Shown here: positions 43,126 through 51,227 of the stretch, piece after piece | Layout: every line of letters begins with the position of its first letter | Numbering within the stretch: the first letter of the stretch is position 1 | Position numbers and translations under genes: made by a program | Source: Melghirimyces thermohalophilus | GTDB taxonomy: Bacteria; Bacillota; Bacilli; Thermoactinomycetales; DSM-45169 | Reading direction: 5' to 3' | Assembly: GCF_900102685.1 (NCBI RefSeq) | Contig: NZ_FMZA01000001.1 | Location: forward strand, 62,001-126,000 | Length of the DNA: 64,000 nt | The notes under the pieces: generated by a model | Database searches by the model: none | Told to the model about the DNA's origin: nothing | What the model saw: the letters and a program-made list of their open reading frames with translations, nothing else

Positions 43126-43964
43126 GGATATTGGACCTTTTGGACCTTCATGTACACACTACAGCCTCCGACGGGATGTTCTCGCCGGCAGCGGTTGTGG
43201 AGATGGCAAAGGAAAAAAACCTGTATGGCATCGCGATTACAGACCACGACACAGTGGATGGGGTAAAGGAAGCGATGGCACGGGGAAAAGAGTTGGGGAT
43301 CCAGGTGGTCCCCGGTGTGGAGATCAGCACGGTGGCCCATGGGAAGGATATCCATATGTTGGGCTATTTCGTCGATCGGACAGATGAGGCTTTTCGCCTT
43401 CGGCTGCAGGAACAGCGTGAAGCTCGTCAGCGTCGCAATGAACTCTTGTTGGAAAAGTTGAACAGCTTGGGCATCTCGATCACCATGGAAGAGGTGCGCG
43501 CTAAAAAGAAAGATGGGAAAACCAATGTGGGCCGTCCCCACTTTGCCGAGGTGTTGGTGGAAAAGGGAGTGGTTCAGTCGATGAATGAGGCCTTTGACCG
43601 TTATCTCGGCAAGGATGGGGCCGCTTACGTAATCACCCCGCGGATTCATCCCGAAGAGGCGATCCATGTGATTCGAGAGGCGGGAGGTGTTCCGGTCCTG
43701 GCCCATCCCGGCTTGTACGGGGAAGATGAACTCGTCCTCCACCTCGCCCAACAGGGGCTTGCCGGCATCGAAGTCAATCATCCCGATCATGACGATGAGA
43801 TGCGGGCTCGCTATCGGGAGATGGCCCGTCGGTTTCAATTGCCCACCACCGGTGGTTCCGATTTTCATGGGGAGCGTCACGGGTCGATGTATCACGCCCC
43901 TCTCGGCACCTGTGTGACCGACAGGGAGACGGTGGAGAGGCTGTCTGTTTCCCCTTCTGAATAA
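43122..43964 (+). CDS. PHP domain metal-dependent phosphoesterase (YciV/RNase AM type)
   Basis: 280 aa. PHP metal motifs in order: DLHVHTTASDG, AITDHDTVDG, GVEIST, then GRPHFAEVLVEKGV, LAHPGLYG and GGSDFHG. The family (E. coli YciV) removes nucleotides from 3',5'-bisphosphates and 5' ends of short RNAs. Terminator overlaps the next convergent gene. Confidence 0.9.
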   Translation: MRILDLLDLHVHTTASDGMFSPAAVVEMAKEKNLYGIAITDHDTVDGVKEAMARGKELGIQVVPGVEISTVAHGKDIHMLGYFVDRTDEAFRLRLQEQREARQRRNELLLEKLNSLGISITMEEVRAKKKDGKTNVGRPHFAEVLVEKGVVQSMNEAFDRYLGKDGAAYVITPRIHPEEAIHVIREAGGVPVLAHPGLYGEDELVLHLAQQGLAGIEVNHPDHDDEMRARYREMARRFQLPTTGGSDFHGERHGSMYHAPLGTCVTDRETVERLSVSPSE

Positions 43965-43971
43965 CTTGTAA

Positions 43972-44008
43972 AAAAAGCCGGTCCTCAGGGGGAGAGGATC
44001 GGCTTTTT
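43972..44008. terminator. Bidirectional terminator
   Basis: An aaaagccggtcctc / gaggatcggctttt stem (one G-T) is flanked by A- and T-runs. Confidence 0.8.
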
Positions 44009-44425
44009 CATTTCCATATGTTCAATGCCCGCATCGAAAAAAGGTTCCCCTTGAGAGGAGTAGCCCAGTTTTCGGTAAAAGCCGAGGACACGTGTTTGGG
44101 CGTGCAGTTTTAGTTGGGAGGCTCCCTGGGCGATAGCGTATTGTTCGATGGCTTCCATCAAGGCCCGTCCCAAGCCGGTGCCGCGATGGGAGCTCAGGAC
44201 GGCTACCCGCTCCACTTTTCCGATCCCATCGTTGATCCAGCGCAACCGCGCTGTTCCCACCGGTCGTTCCTGTTCCCAGGCCAGAAAATGGACGGCCGTC
44301 TCCTCCCACTCATCGACTTCCAAGGAGAGAGGCACTTCTTGTTCCTTTACAAACACTTCGTAACGAAGGGCCAAAGCATCTGAGAGGTGTTTTTGTTTGT
44401 CGACAGGCTCAATTCTGTAGTTCAT
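43985..44425 (-). CDS. GNAT acetyltransferase (YjcF-like)
   Basis: 146 aa. The acetyl-CoA loop is VERVAVLSSHRGTGLGRALMEAI; DALALRYEVFVKEQEVP is the N-terminal YjcF/ElaA-like start. I set the start at ATG 44425 with GAGGG 6 nt upstream. The next gene upstream is YjcG-like, as in B. subtilis yjcF-yjcG, which supports orthology. Confidence 0.87.
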   Translation of the reverse strand: MNYRIEPVDKQKHLSDALALRYEVFVKEQEVPLSLEVDEWEETAVHFLAWEQERPVGTARLRWINDGIGKVERVAVLSSHRGTGLGRALMEAIEQYAIAQGASQLKLHAQTRVLGFYRKLGYSSQGEPFFDAGIEHMEMKKPILSP

Positions 44426-44438
44426 AGACATCCCTCTG

Positions 44439-44948
44439 TTATTCCTGCAACAGAAAGGATTGATAAATCGTCCAGGAGCCATTTTCCAGCTGGTAGAGGA
44501 GATGGAATCGATCGATCCGCGTTTCAAACTCCACCTTTAGCATCTTCAGGCTCCCGTAGACATCGTGCAGTTCAGAATCGGATAACTTCTGAGCCAAGGT
44601 GATATGTGGAATATAACTGTATTCCTCTTCATGGTAAATTGATTTTCGGTTGATCTTTTCATGGAGGTTTTTTACCGCCTCCGTTTCATCTACCGCAATA
44701 TAGATCACGTTGTTGGTAGGATGAAACGTGCTGATCTTCGGTAGACGAACGGTAAAGGCGGAGGTCTCTTTGGCCACCTGTTCCAGATGTTGCAGGGCTT
44801 GCGGAAGCATGTCCTCATTCAGTTCAAAGGGTTCTTTCAAGGTGATGTGAGGCGGAATCAAGGCATAATGAGGATCATACCTTTTTCGATAAGAATTGGC
44901 GAAGTCTTGAATCTTCTTTTCCGGAAAAGTTGCAACACCGTATCTCAT
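44439..44948 (-). CDS. 2H phosphoesterase / 2'-5' RNA ligase-like protein YjcG
   Basis: 169 aa. Two HxT motifs: IPPHITLKEPF and IPHITLAQ, forming the twin active site of the 2H family. The strong YjcG match (YRKRYDP, DRFHLLYQLENGSWTIY) is clear. May process cyclic phosphates on RNA. ATG after AAAGGAGGG; in operon with the GNAT gene. Confidence 0.93.
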   Translation of the reverse strand: MRYGVATFPEKKIQDFANSYRKRYDPHYALIPPHITLKEPFELNEDMLPQALQHLEQVAKETSAFTVRLPKISTFHPTNNVIYIAVDETEAVKNLHEKINRKSIYHEEEYSYIPHITLAQKLSDSELHDVYGSLKMLKVEFETRIDRFHLLYQLENGSWTIYQSFLLQE

Positions 44949-45170
44949 CTTTTTCCCTCCTTTGAGATGGATCCGATCGTTCATGACGTTTGGTTCCTGC
45001 CGTATCAAGCTCTGCATTCCATTTAAAGACACTTTCTCCCCCTCTTATTATACCCGGTAACCGCTTCCTGATAAAGTGAGGGGCCATCATATATGGCTGC
45101 TAGGTATCGGTGTAAATTTGTGATAAGATGAAATTATGCCTCGAAACAGGCTGGAGGGAGGAACCCGAAC

Positions 45171-45713
45171 ATGGAGCGCGTTCACAGTAAAGAGGTGAAA
45201 GCCGCCGCATTGAAACGATTGAAGGAGCGAGGAGTTACCGTCGAAGGAATCGCCGAAATCGTTTACCGTATGCAGTCTCCCTACAATGAACAGCTGACCA
45301 TGGAAAATTGTGTGGAGAGCATTTACGCTGTCCTGGAAAAGAGAGAGCTTCAGCATGCGATACTTGTCGGGGTCGAGTTGGATCGGTTGGCGGAAAAAGG
45401 AGAACTCTCCGAACCGCTCCTATCCCTGGTGAAGCAGGATGAAGGGTTGTTCGGGTGCGATGAGACCTTGGCTCTGGGATCGGTCTTTGGTTACGGAAGC
45501 ATCGCAGTCACAACCTTTGGTTACTTGGATAAGAAGAAGATTGGATTGATTGAAAAACTGGATACCAAAAAAGGAGGTCCCATCCACACCTTTTTAGACG
45601 ATTTGGTGGCCAGTATAGCCGCGTCGGCTTCCAGCCGTATCGCTCACCGGCTTCGGGACGAGGAAGAAGAGGGAGAACCTCCCAGCGAAGTGCAGGATCC
45701 ATTTGCGGGATGA
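45171..45713 (+). CDS. Phosphatidylglycerophosphatase A-related protein (YutG-like)
   Basis: 180 aa. YutG family traits: ALKRLKERGVTVEGIAEIVYRMQSPYN at the start, then CDETLALGSVFGYGSIAVTTFGYLDK and a C-terminal HTFLDDLVASIAASASSRIAHRL. PgpA dephosphorylates phosphatidylglycerol phosphate; YutG carries the domain without its membrane helices. ATG after GGAGGGAGG. Confidence 0.88.
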   Translation: MERVHSKEVKAAALKRLKERGVTVEGIAEIVYRMQSPYNEQLTMENCVESIYAVLEKRELQHAILVGVELDRLAEKGELSEPLLSLVKQDEGLFGCDETLALGSVFGYGSIAVTTFGYLDKKKIGLIEKLDTKKGGPIHTFLDDLVASIAASASSRIAHRLRDEEEEGEPPSEVQDPFAG

Positions 45714-45740
45714 AACAGGATACAAGCGAAAAAGGACACA

Positions 45741-45768
45741 TAAAAAACGGGCTGTCATTTCAGCCCGA
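45741..45768 (-). terminator. Hairpin, terminator-like on the minus strand
   Basis: A cgggctg/cagcccg stem; read on the minus strand it is followed by TTTTTT. No minus-strand gene is evident upstream of it, unless the long hairpin at 45812-45881 is part of a minus transcript. Confidence 0.55.
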
Positions 45769-45811
45769 AGTAGAGGAGGGAACATCTGTCCAATGGAGGT
45801 CAGATGGTTGA

Positions 45812-45881
45812 GCAACAATCAGGGTTCCCACGGAACGCCAGCTGACGCTTTTGTTCCGTGGGGCCCGGTTCCGATTGTTGC
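45812..45881. repeat. Long imperfect hairpin in an intergenic region
   Basis: Two arms of 25-29 nt starting gcaacaatc and ending gattgttgc share an inner block tcccacggaac/gttccgtggg. The loop is about 16 nt. No T-run adjoins it on either strand. It fills the centre of 45714-46018, in which I see no gene. Confidence 0.65.
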
Positions 45882-46018
45882 TTTATCTTATGTGATGATA
45901 AAGGGGAAGTATCGGCGCCGGGGAAAAATGTACGGATGTCCCTTGTCATAGGCATGAATCCCACCATCTCCAGGAACAATATCGGAAGATACATTTGAGC
46001 CAAAGGGGAGGGTGCAAG

Positions 46019-46195
46019 ATGTCTGACTGGATCTATTGGGCCAAGCTGTATGATTCGCGGTTTCAAGCCCGTTGTCTGGCAACACGTATGCAGGAGGATT
46101 GGTGGATATACGGTTATGAGAGCCCTGAGGAAGTGGAAGTGTTCCAATCTAAAAAGGGACGCTACGGGGTGCGATATCAATGGAAAACCCCTTAA
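46019..46195 (+). CDS. Small hypothetical protein
   Basis: 58 aa with an RBS AGGGGAGGG 6 nt upstream. Rich in Trp/Tyr (MSDWIYWAKLYDSRF, QEDWWIYGYES, GVRYQWKTP), a compact beta-type pattern. Not recognised. A short hairpin and T9 run follow at 46190-46215. Confidence 0.7.
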   Translation: MSDWIYWAKLYDSRFQARCLATRMQEDWWIYGYESPEEVEVFQSKKGRYGVRYQWKTP

Positions 46196-46224
46196 AAGGG
46201 AAAAATTTTTTTTTGGAAAACCCC

Positions 46225-46253
46225 TTGCATTGTTAACGGAGATCATGTATATT
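46225..46253 (+). promoter_or_regulatory. Promoter of the tRNA cluster
   Basis: TTGCAT, exactly 17 bp, TATATT, ending 12 bp before the first tRNA. Confidence 0.75.
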
Positions 46254-46265
46254 AATTGTTGTCGC

Positions 46266-46341
<76 letters not shown>

Positions 46342-46346
46342 ATTGA

Positions 46347-46423
46347 GGAGCTGTGGTGAAGTTGGAGTTCACGCCGGCCTGTCACGCCGGAGGTCGCGGG
46401 TTCGAGTCCCGTCAGCTCCGCCA
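46347..46423 (+). tRNA. tRNA-Asp (GTC)
   Basis: GGAGCTG/CAGCTCC acceptor, anticodon loop CTGTCAC, encoded CCA; 5 nt after the initiator tRNA. Confidence 0.95.
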
Positions 46424-46433
46424 TTTTTATTCC

Positions 46434-46509
46434 GGGCCTATAGCTCAGTTGGTAGAGCAGTCGGCTCATAACCGATCGGTCACAGGTTCGAGTCCTGTTG
46501 GGCCCACCA
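46434..46509 (+). tRNA. tRNA-Ile2 (CAT, lysidine-modified)
   Basis: Anticodon CAT in loop CTCATAA. The body (GGGCCTATAGCTCAG..., anticodon arm GGCTCATAACC) closely matches Bacillus tRNA-Ile(CAU) that reads AUA after TilS modification, rather than elongator Met. Could be mislabelled Met by simple anticodon rules. Confidence 0.8.
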
Positions 46510-46524
46510 AGACGAACTATTTTT

Positions 46525-46599
46525 GGGCAGTTAGCTCAGGGGGAGAGCGCTACCTTGACACGGTAGAGGTCACTGGTTCGATCCCAGTACTGCCCACCA
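46525..46599 (+). tRNA. tRNA-Val (GAC)
   Basis: GGGCAGT/ACTGCCC acceptor, anticodon loop TTGACAC, encoded CCA. Last of the cluster. Confidence 0.93.
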
Positions 46600-46602
46600 A
46601 AC

Positions 46603-46628
46603 CCGCCTTTTTTAAAGGCGGGATTTTC
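46603..46628 (+). terminator. Terminator of the tRNA cluster
   Basis: A cccgccttt/aaaggcggg stem is followed by ATTTTC. Confidence 0.8.
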
Positions 46629-46791
46629 ATTTTCGGCACCATTTTGTCAAGTTCCCAAAAGGGAGGATTCCGACCACTTCCCTGTCTCTTGGCATATCCA
46701 TTGAAGGTTAATGATCCGTTAATCCCTGGTTTAAAAGGGTCCGTTAGGATGAAAGCGACAGAATTCCGGCTGAGTCAAAGGAGTTGGGACC

Positions 46792-47325
46792 ATGAAGCGT
46801 TTGGCAGCCCGTTTGCAGAACGTGGATGACCGCTGGGTTTCCTATGTCAACCAGCGATGGAGGTGTCGGGTGATGGATTGGATCATGCCCCGGGTGACCC
46901 ACCTGGGAGGGGCCGGATTTAGCTTGGCCTTCCTGGCTGCCTGGTGGTTGCTGATTGACTCCTTTGCCCGCTACTGGGCGCTGGAGGGATTGGTTGCGCT
47001 GGTGTTCAGCCATTTGGTGGTGCGTCTGGGAAAGCATTTTTGGCATCGTCTGCGGCCATATCTCGAGATCTCCGGCCTCTTCATTACGTCTGATGCGCTG
47101 CAGGATTACTCATTTCCCTCGGGTCACACGACGGCCGCCTTCTCGCTGGCAGTGGTGTGGGTCCTTCACCTTCCCTGGTTGGCTTGGATATTGTTCCCCT
47201 TGGCCATGTTGGTGGGCCTTTCCCGTATTTATCTCGGTCTGCATTATCCTACCGACGTGATCGTCGGCATCTGGTTAGGTACGGCTTTTGCTGCCGGATC
47301 CCATTTTGTCTTTCTTCAGTACTGA
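46792..47325 (+). CDS. PAP2 family membrane phosphatase
   Basis: 177 aa, five to six membrane helices. The three-part PAP2 motif is complete: KHFWHRLRPY, SFPSGHTTAAF and SRIYLGLHYPTDV. Likely dephosphorylates undecaprenyl pyrophosphate or phosphatidate on the outer membrane face. Which lipid is not determinable. Confidence 0.92.
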   Translation: MKRLAARLQNVDDRWVSYVNQRWRCRVMDWIMPRVTHLGGAGFSLAFLAAWWLLIDSFARYWALEGLVALVFSHLVVRLGKHFWHRLRPYLEISGLFITSDALQDYSFPSGHTTAAFSLAVVWVLHLPWLAWILFPLAMLVGLSRIYLGLHYPTDVIVGIWLGTAFAAGSHFVFLQY

Positions 47326-47341
47326 GCCTTGGTATCGCTCT

Positions 47342-48562
47342 CTACATGCGGTGTCCGCCGATTTTGCCCGCCCGGTCTGAAAAAACGCTGCTCTCTGTTA
47401 AGGACTGGGCGAGCAGGATGCTTTCTTTGCCGAACTTTTGTCGGATTTTATCCACCGTTTCGGCCAGGCGCTGCTCTTTTTCTGTCTGTTCAAATAGGTT
47501 GAGTTGGATGCCCCGATCGGTTCGGAGGTTGCTGAGAGTGATTCCGACCAGACGGACCGGTTGCCCGTGCCAGTGTTGGTGCAGCAGGGTCATCGCTGCC
47601 TGGAACAGGGGGCGTCCCAGATTGGAGGGGTCTGGCATGGTCAGCGCTCGGTGGATCGAGCGGAAGTCGGCTCCCTTGAGGGTGAGGGAGACGGTTTGCC
47701 CGACGACTCCCGCTTGGCGGGCCCGACCGGCCACTTCCTCCGCCAGTTCCCGGAGAACCAGCCGGAGCTCCTTCTCTTCGGTATAATCCCGGGGCAGTGT
47801 AAACTGGTGGCCGATGGATTTGTTTCCATCGAGGGAATGCGGATCGACGGGGCTGTCGTCAATACCGTGGGCCGATTGGTGGAGCACCCGTCCGATGATC
47901 CCGAACCGGTGGTGGAGAAGGTCGGGATCCGCTTGAGCCAGGTCACCGATGGTACGGATTCCCATGCGGTGTAAATGATGTTCCATACGGTGTCCCACGC
48001 CAAACAATCGAACCACTGGCAGAGGCCACAGCCGTTTTGCCACTTGCTTCTGGGTTAACACCGTTAATCCACGGGGCTTTTTTAGATCGGCGGCCATCTT
48101 GGCCAACAGTTTGTTGGGTCCGACACCGATGGAGCAGGGGATCCCCGTTTCCTCATCGATCCGTTGTTGGATTTGCCGGGCTGCGGTTTCACCGTCCCCG
48201 AAGAGGGCTTCGCATCCGGTCAGCTCCACAAAGGCCTCATCGATGGAGAAGGGTTCGACCAGGGGAGAGAACTCCTTCAAAATATCGACGATCCGAACCG
48301 AGTATTGCACATAGGTGGACATGTGAGGGGGAATCAACTTCGCATCGGGACACAGTTCCTTAGCCCGGGACACGGGCATCCCGGTCTTCACCCCAAAGGC
48401 TTTGGCTTCGTAGGAAGCGGCCAGAACAATACCGTGACGTTGGTCCGGATCTCCGCAGACAATCAGCGGGCGATGACGGAGGGAAGGGTCCAGTGTTTGT
48501 TCCACGCTGGCATAAAAGGCGTTCATGTCTGCCAGCAAAACGGTGCGTTTCCTTTTGCCCAT
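47342..48562 (-). CDS. Y-family (lesion bypass) DNA polymerase
   Basis: 406 aa. Catalytic motifs: LLADMNAFYASVE, EPFSIDEAFVELTG; then a little-finger domain and the beta-clamp peptide QLNLFEQ near the C-terminus. The N-terminal spacing (IVLAASYEAKAFGVKTGMPVSRAKELCP) suits the YqjW/UvrX branch, and the YolD-like gene at 2 kb is the usual partner of that branch; DinB/Pol IV proper is the alternative. Own LexA box 27 bp upstream of the start. Confidence 0.88.
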   Translation of the reverse strand: MGKRKRTVLLADMNAFYASVEQTLDPSLRHRPLIVCGDPDQRHGIVLAASYEAKAFGVKTGMPVSRAKELCPDAKLIPPHMSTYVQYSVRIVDILKEFSPLVEPFSIDEAFVELTGCEALFGDGETAARQIQQRIDEETGIPCSIGVGPNKLLAKMAADLKKPRGLTVLTQKQVAKRLWPLPVVRLFGVGHRMEHHLHRMGIRTIGDLAQADPDLLHHRFGIIGRVLHQSAHGIDDSPVDPHSLDGNKSIGHQFTLPRDYTEEKELRLVLRELAEEVAGRARQAGVVGQTVSLTLKGADFRSIHRALTMPDPSNLGRPLFQAAMTLLHQHWHGQPVRLVGITLSNLRTDRGIQLNLFEQTEKEQRLAETVDKIRQKFGKESILLAQSLTESSVFSDRAGKIGGHRM

Positions 48563-48588
48563 CGATCATAACCCCCTTTCATCGACGG

Positions 48589-48600
48589 GAACAAACGTTC
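48589..48600 (-). promoter_or_regulatory. LexA (SOS) box of the Y-family polymerase
   Basis: GAAC-N4-GTTC, identical (gaacaaacgttc) to the box at 2364-2375. Confidence 0.85.
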
Positions 48601-48668
48601 CTCGCTTTAATGATATGCTTTTCAAGGAGAGATGAAAAGCGGAAAATGGAGGAATTGATTCCTCCATC

Positions 48669-48693
48669 AAAAAACCGCCCAGCAAAAGGGCGG
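48669..48693 (-). terminator. Terminator of the DUF1885 gene
   Basis: Minus-strand ccgccc/gggcgg stem is followed by T6; a second tggagga/tcctcca hairpin lies just beyond (48646-48667). Confidence 0.85.
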
Positions 48694-48709
48694 CGCGAAG
48701 GAGCGGCGA

Positions 48710-49138
48710 TCAAGGTTTGCGGGGGTAAAAATACATGACGCGTCCGTTAAAAAGGTGAAGTTCTCCTTGGAAAGAACGCGCCAAAAAGCGGGAGAATTCA
48801 TTGGCTTTCGCGGTATCACCGTGGGTGGCTCCGTCGGGGACTACGATCTGAATGTGGGGAACGGATCGGACCGCCTCGAGGGTGCCGGTGTTGACCCCTA
48901 CAATCAAATGTTTGTACAGCTGGGGCTCCTTTCCCTTCAGCAGGAGCCAGCGTGTCCCATCGGTCTGTTTTTCCTCCATGGTGTAAGGGAAGGCGGCCTC
49001 CGCATACTCCCAGTCCAACTGTTTGCCGGTGTCGGTGGTCATTTCCACGTACCGGGACAACTCCTTCTTTACATCCTGCAAATCTACCGTCGCAGAAGAT
49101 GATCCATCCACCAATTTAATGAAGGCGCTTTTGGACAC
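48710..49138 (-). CDS. DUF1885 family protein (probable)
   Basis: 142 aa. The ending SFQGELHLFNGRVMYFYPRK and HIQIVVPDGATHGDTAKANEF fit my memory of the DUF1885 family of Bacillales; start SKSAFIKLVDG also fits. Cytosolic, function unknown. Own terminator. Confidence 0.65.
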   Translation of the reverse strand: MSKSAFIKLVDGSSSATVDLQDVKKELSRYVEMTTDTGKQLDWEYAEAAFPYTMEEKQTDGTRWLLLKGKEPQLYKHLIVGVNTGTLEAVRSVPHIQIVVPDGATHGDTAKANEFSRFLARSFQGELHLFNGRVMYFYPRKP

Positions 49139-49319
49139 GGTTGGCTTTCACCCCTGACCTTTTTATCTTCATGTTAGCATGTTTACAGACAGGGGGATAG
49201 AAGGGATTTCACGGAGTTAAATTTCATTTTTCCATGAAAGTTACATAGGAGATAGACCGGCTCTTGTAGAATCAAATTATAGAGGAGAAAAATGATGGTG
49301 GAATATTTAGAAAAGTAAA

Positions 49320-49348
49320 TTGTGTGGCGATGGGGACTGTGCTATACT
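49320..49348 (+). promoter_or_regulatory. Promoter of the GAF gene
   Basis: TTGTGT, exactly 17 bp, TATACT, 33 bp before the ATG. Confidence 0.65.
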
Positions 49349-49380
49349 AAAATTTACTCCGGCAGTGGGGGATGGGTTGG

Positions 49381-49827
49381 ATGCGTAAAGCAGATCTGTT
49401 GGATGAACTTCGTGCGGAAATCGGTGTGGTTTCCGACCGTCTGAACGGTTCTGTTTCCGTGAAAGGGCTGTACCGGTTTGTAGCCAAGATTTTGTATGAA
49501 AAGGTATCCGCCTACCGCTATGCAGGTGTCTACTTAACTTCGGGATATCAATTTCGGGAATATTGCGGCGCCGGATTTTGTTCTCTGATGCCCGTTGTTC
49601 CCTTCGGTGAGGGACTGCTCAGTATGGCGGCAGCCCGAGGCGGGGTGGTCCGCGAGCAGACGGGAAACCGAGTGGAAATTTTTGTCCCCTTTTACCGGGG
49701 GCACCATTTGATCGGTCAGCTGGTGGTGGTGGGAGAACCGGTTCACAGTGTGGATGAGGAGGATATTGCCCTCTTTTGTGAGATCGCATCCCTCTTTGAA
49801 ACAAAAGTGGAAGAATGCAATCCGTAA
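49381..49827 (+). CDS. GAF domain protein (YtsP-like)
   Basis: 148 aa, one GAF domain: helix, AYRYAGVYLTSGYQF strand, then EIFVPFYRGHHLIGQLVVVGEPVHSVDEEDIALFCEIA. Relatives include free methionine-sulfoxide reductase, but the three Cys of that enzyme's site are not clearly present; ligand unknown. GGGGG precedes the ATG by 9 nt. Confidence 0.75.
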   Translation: MRKADLLDELRAEIGVVSDRLNGSVSVKGLYRFVAKILYEKVSAYRYAGVYLTSGYQFREYCGAGFCSLMPVVPFGEGLLSMAAARGGVVREQTGNRVEIFVPFYRGHHLIGQLVVVGEPVHSVDEEDIALFCEIASLFETKVEECNP

Positions 49828-49904
49828 TCGATACCGCTGCAGCCTCCCGCAATCCGGGGTAGCTCCAGGGGCGGTGTTACGATTTTGGCATCGTTAACAC
49901 CGGC

Positions 49905-50090
49905 ATGTTTTTCGGCAAACCGTTGATTGTCTGCTTACAGACGGGGCACTCTGCCCTGCTCTCCCGGGATGATGTGGAAAAGTTGGAGGACCTGCAGCGA
50001 ATATATAATCTGCGGTCGAGGAAGGAAGCGGAAGAGATCTCCGAATTCCTGCAAAGGAACGTTCCTTTCCTCACCTTGGATTCGGGCTAG
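49905..50090 (+). CDS. Small helical hypothetical protein
   Basis: 61 aa (MFFGKPLIVCLQTGHS...), a charged helix (DDVEKLEDLQRIYNLRSRKEAEEISEFLQR) after a short strand. No good RBS. A strong terminator follows, supporting a real gene. The opposite strand holds an open frame with a CPVC, judged a shadow. Confidence 0.5.
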   Translation: MFFGKPLIVCLQTGHSALLSRDDVEKLEDLQRIYNLRSRKEAEEISEFLQRNVPFLTLDSG

Positions 50091-50105
50091 AGGATACCCA
50101 GTGAT

Positions 50106-50132
50106 GGAAAACCGACGAAAGTCGGTTTTTTT
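50106..50132 (+). terminator. Terminator
   Basis: An aaccgac-gaaa-gtcggtt hairpin is followed by T8. Confidence 0.92.
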
Positions 50133-50171
50133 TGTGCTCATTTCCTGATTGTAAAACATTAATTCACACGG

Positions 50172-50214
50172 TTGACGCCATTGGTATATCATATTATAAT
50201 CAATGTGCCATAAC
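50172..50214 (+). promoter_or_regulatory. SR1 promoter with CcpN-like operators
   Basis: TTGACG, exactly 17 bp, TATAAT (50195-50200). Two 11-mers resemble the CcpN operator TRTGHYATAYW: TATATCATATT at 50185-50195 (one mismatch) and TGTGCCATAAC at 50204-50214 (two). In B. subtilis CcpN represses sr1 and gluconeogenic genes under glycolytic conditions. Confidence 0.65.
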
Positions 50215-50437
50215 AATTAAAGCGTTTTCTTTTTTAATTCCGCTTTTAAAGGGGGATGACGAAATGGAAGCAATCGTATGCCAAAACTGTGATGAGGTCA
50301 TCACCTATGTCGACGGTGATAAAAGCGGAACCCTATATGGGACGTGTCAGGGTTGCGACGACCATTGCGAAGAGAAAGAGTAAGACCGGTTTCATGGGAT
50401 AGACGAAGAGGGCCCGCGGGGAAAACCGCGGGTTTTT
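50207..50437 (+). ncRNA. SR1 dual-function small RNA
   Basis: A transcript unit of about 230 nt from the promoter to the terminator (cccgcgg/ccgcggg with T5, 50413-50437), containing only the 39-codon SR1P frame. Size and layout match B. subtilis SR1, which base-pairs with ahrC mRNA. The base-pairing part was not checked. Start coordinate is inferred from the -10. Confidence 0.7.
50264..50383 (+). CDS. GapA-binding peptide SR1P
   Basis: 39 aa. EAIVCQNCDEVITYVDGDKSGTLYGTC matches SR1P, with the C-x2-C pair and the LYGTC motif and more Cys after it. SR1P binds GapA and promotes RNase J1 activity in B. subtilis. ATG after GGGGGATGA. Confidence 0.88.
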   Translation: MEAIVCQNCDEVITYVDGDKSGTLYGTCQGCDDHCEEKE

Positions 50438-50559
50438 GTGTGCAAGGATAGCCGCAGTGGGGAGAAGAGACAGGAGGCGGGAGGATAAAACCCGTCAGCA
50501 GTGTCATGATTTCTGAAAAGAAATGCATATGTTGTTATTATATAATCATTTCAAACAGA

Positions 50560-50586
50560 AAGCCCCTCCCGAAGGAAGGGGGCTTG
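50560..50586 (-). terminator. Terminator of the YktB gene
   Basis: Minus-strand agcccc.../...ggggct hairpin with a TTCG loop and T-rich tail. Confidence 0.75.
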
Positions 50587-50594
50587 ATCGTTGA

Positions 50595-51227
50595 TCAGCG
50601 GGAAAAGGAAGCCAGACGATAAAGCGGATCCAGCGTGCGAAAAGTCTCTAGGATCCCTTGAACCAGCTGATCACCGTTTTGGAGGATGGGATCCTTTGCA
50701 TCATAGATGCGTCCGCACAGGAATTCGGCCTTTTTCACCTCACGAAGGCGTTTCAAAACGTTTTCCATCCCATCGTAGCCCAGGTCCCCGATCCTGTGGA
50801 CTTCTGGCTGAGTGTGGTCCTTGGAGACGACAAAGTCGGGCGGCAGTTCCGGAAGGAGTTCATCCAATTGCCCCATCAGATTTTGAGCAAACTCCGGTTT
50901 GTTCGGATATTCGTAAATGATGGCGAACATCGCAAACAGTTGGGTTCGTCTCAGGCCGACTTGAAAGTGGGGCTGAGATTTATATCCTCGCTTATGGCCC
51001 GACCAGGCGACCCAGGTTTCATCTGGAGGGTGGACCGTCCGTCTGGCATGTTTGGCGACATGAACAAACATCTCTTCACCGGTGAGTTTAGACAGATCAG
51101 GAGCGATCGTTTCTCCTATCTGTTGCAGTTTGGGACGGATGTTTTCTTTCAGGGCTTCCATCCGCGGCTCCAACCCTTCGAGGGCAAACACCTCAAAATC
51201 ACTGCTATTAAAACCTTTGACGGACAT
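50595..51227 (-). CDS. DUF1054 family protein YktB
   Basis: 210 aa. Matches YktB: GFNSSDFEVFALEGLEPRMEAL, TGEEMFVHVAKHARRTVHPPDETWVAW, HFQVGL. Function unknown. Start at ATG 51227 behind GGTGGTGAAAG; the frame stays open 70 codons further but without family similarity. 51228-51518 holds no other gene that I can see. Confidence 0.92.
   Translation of the reverse strand: MSVKGFNSSDFEVFALEGLEPRMEALKENIRPKLQQIGETIAPDLSKLTGEEMFVHVAKHARRTVHPPDETWVAWSGHKRGYKSQPHFQVGLRRTQLFAMFAIIYEYPNKPEFAQNLMGQLDELLPELPPDFVVSKDHTQPEVHRIGDLGYDGMENVLKRLREVKKAEFLCGRIYDAKDPILQNGDQLVQGILETFRTLDPLYRLASFSR

Noticed and set aside
45800-46246. 148-aa minus-strand ORF through the long hairpin and small ORF
   Set aside because: Covers a well-supported plus-strand gene and a palindrome; N-terminal family similarity not convincing.
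49877-50074. Minus-strand 65-aa ORF with CPVC
   Set aside because: Opposite the terminator-backed plus-strand ORF; no RBS.
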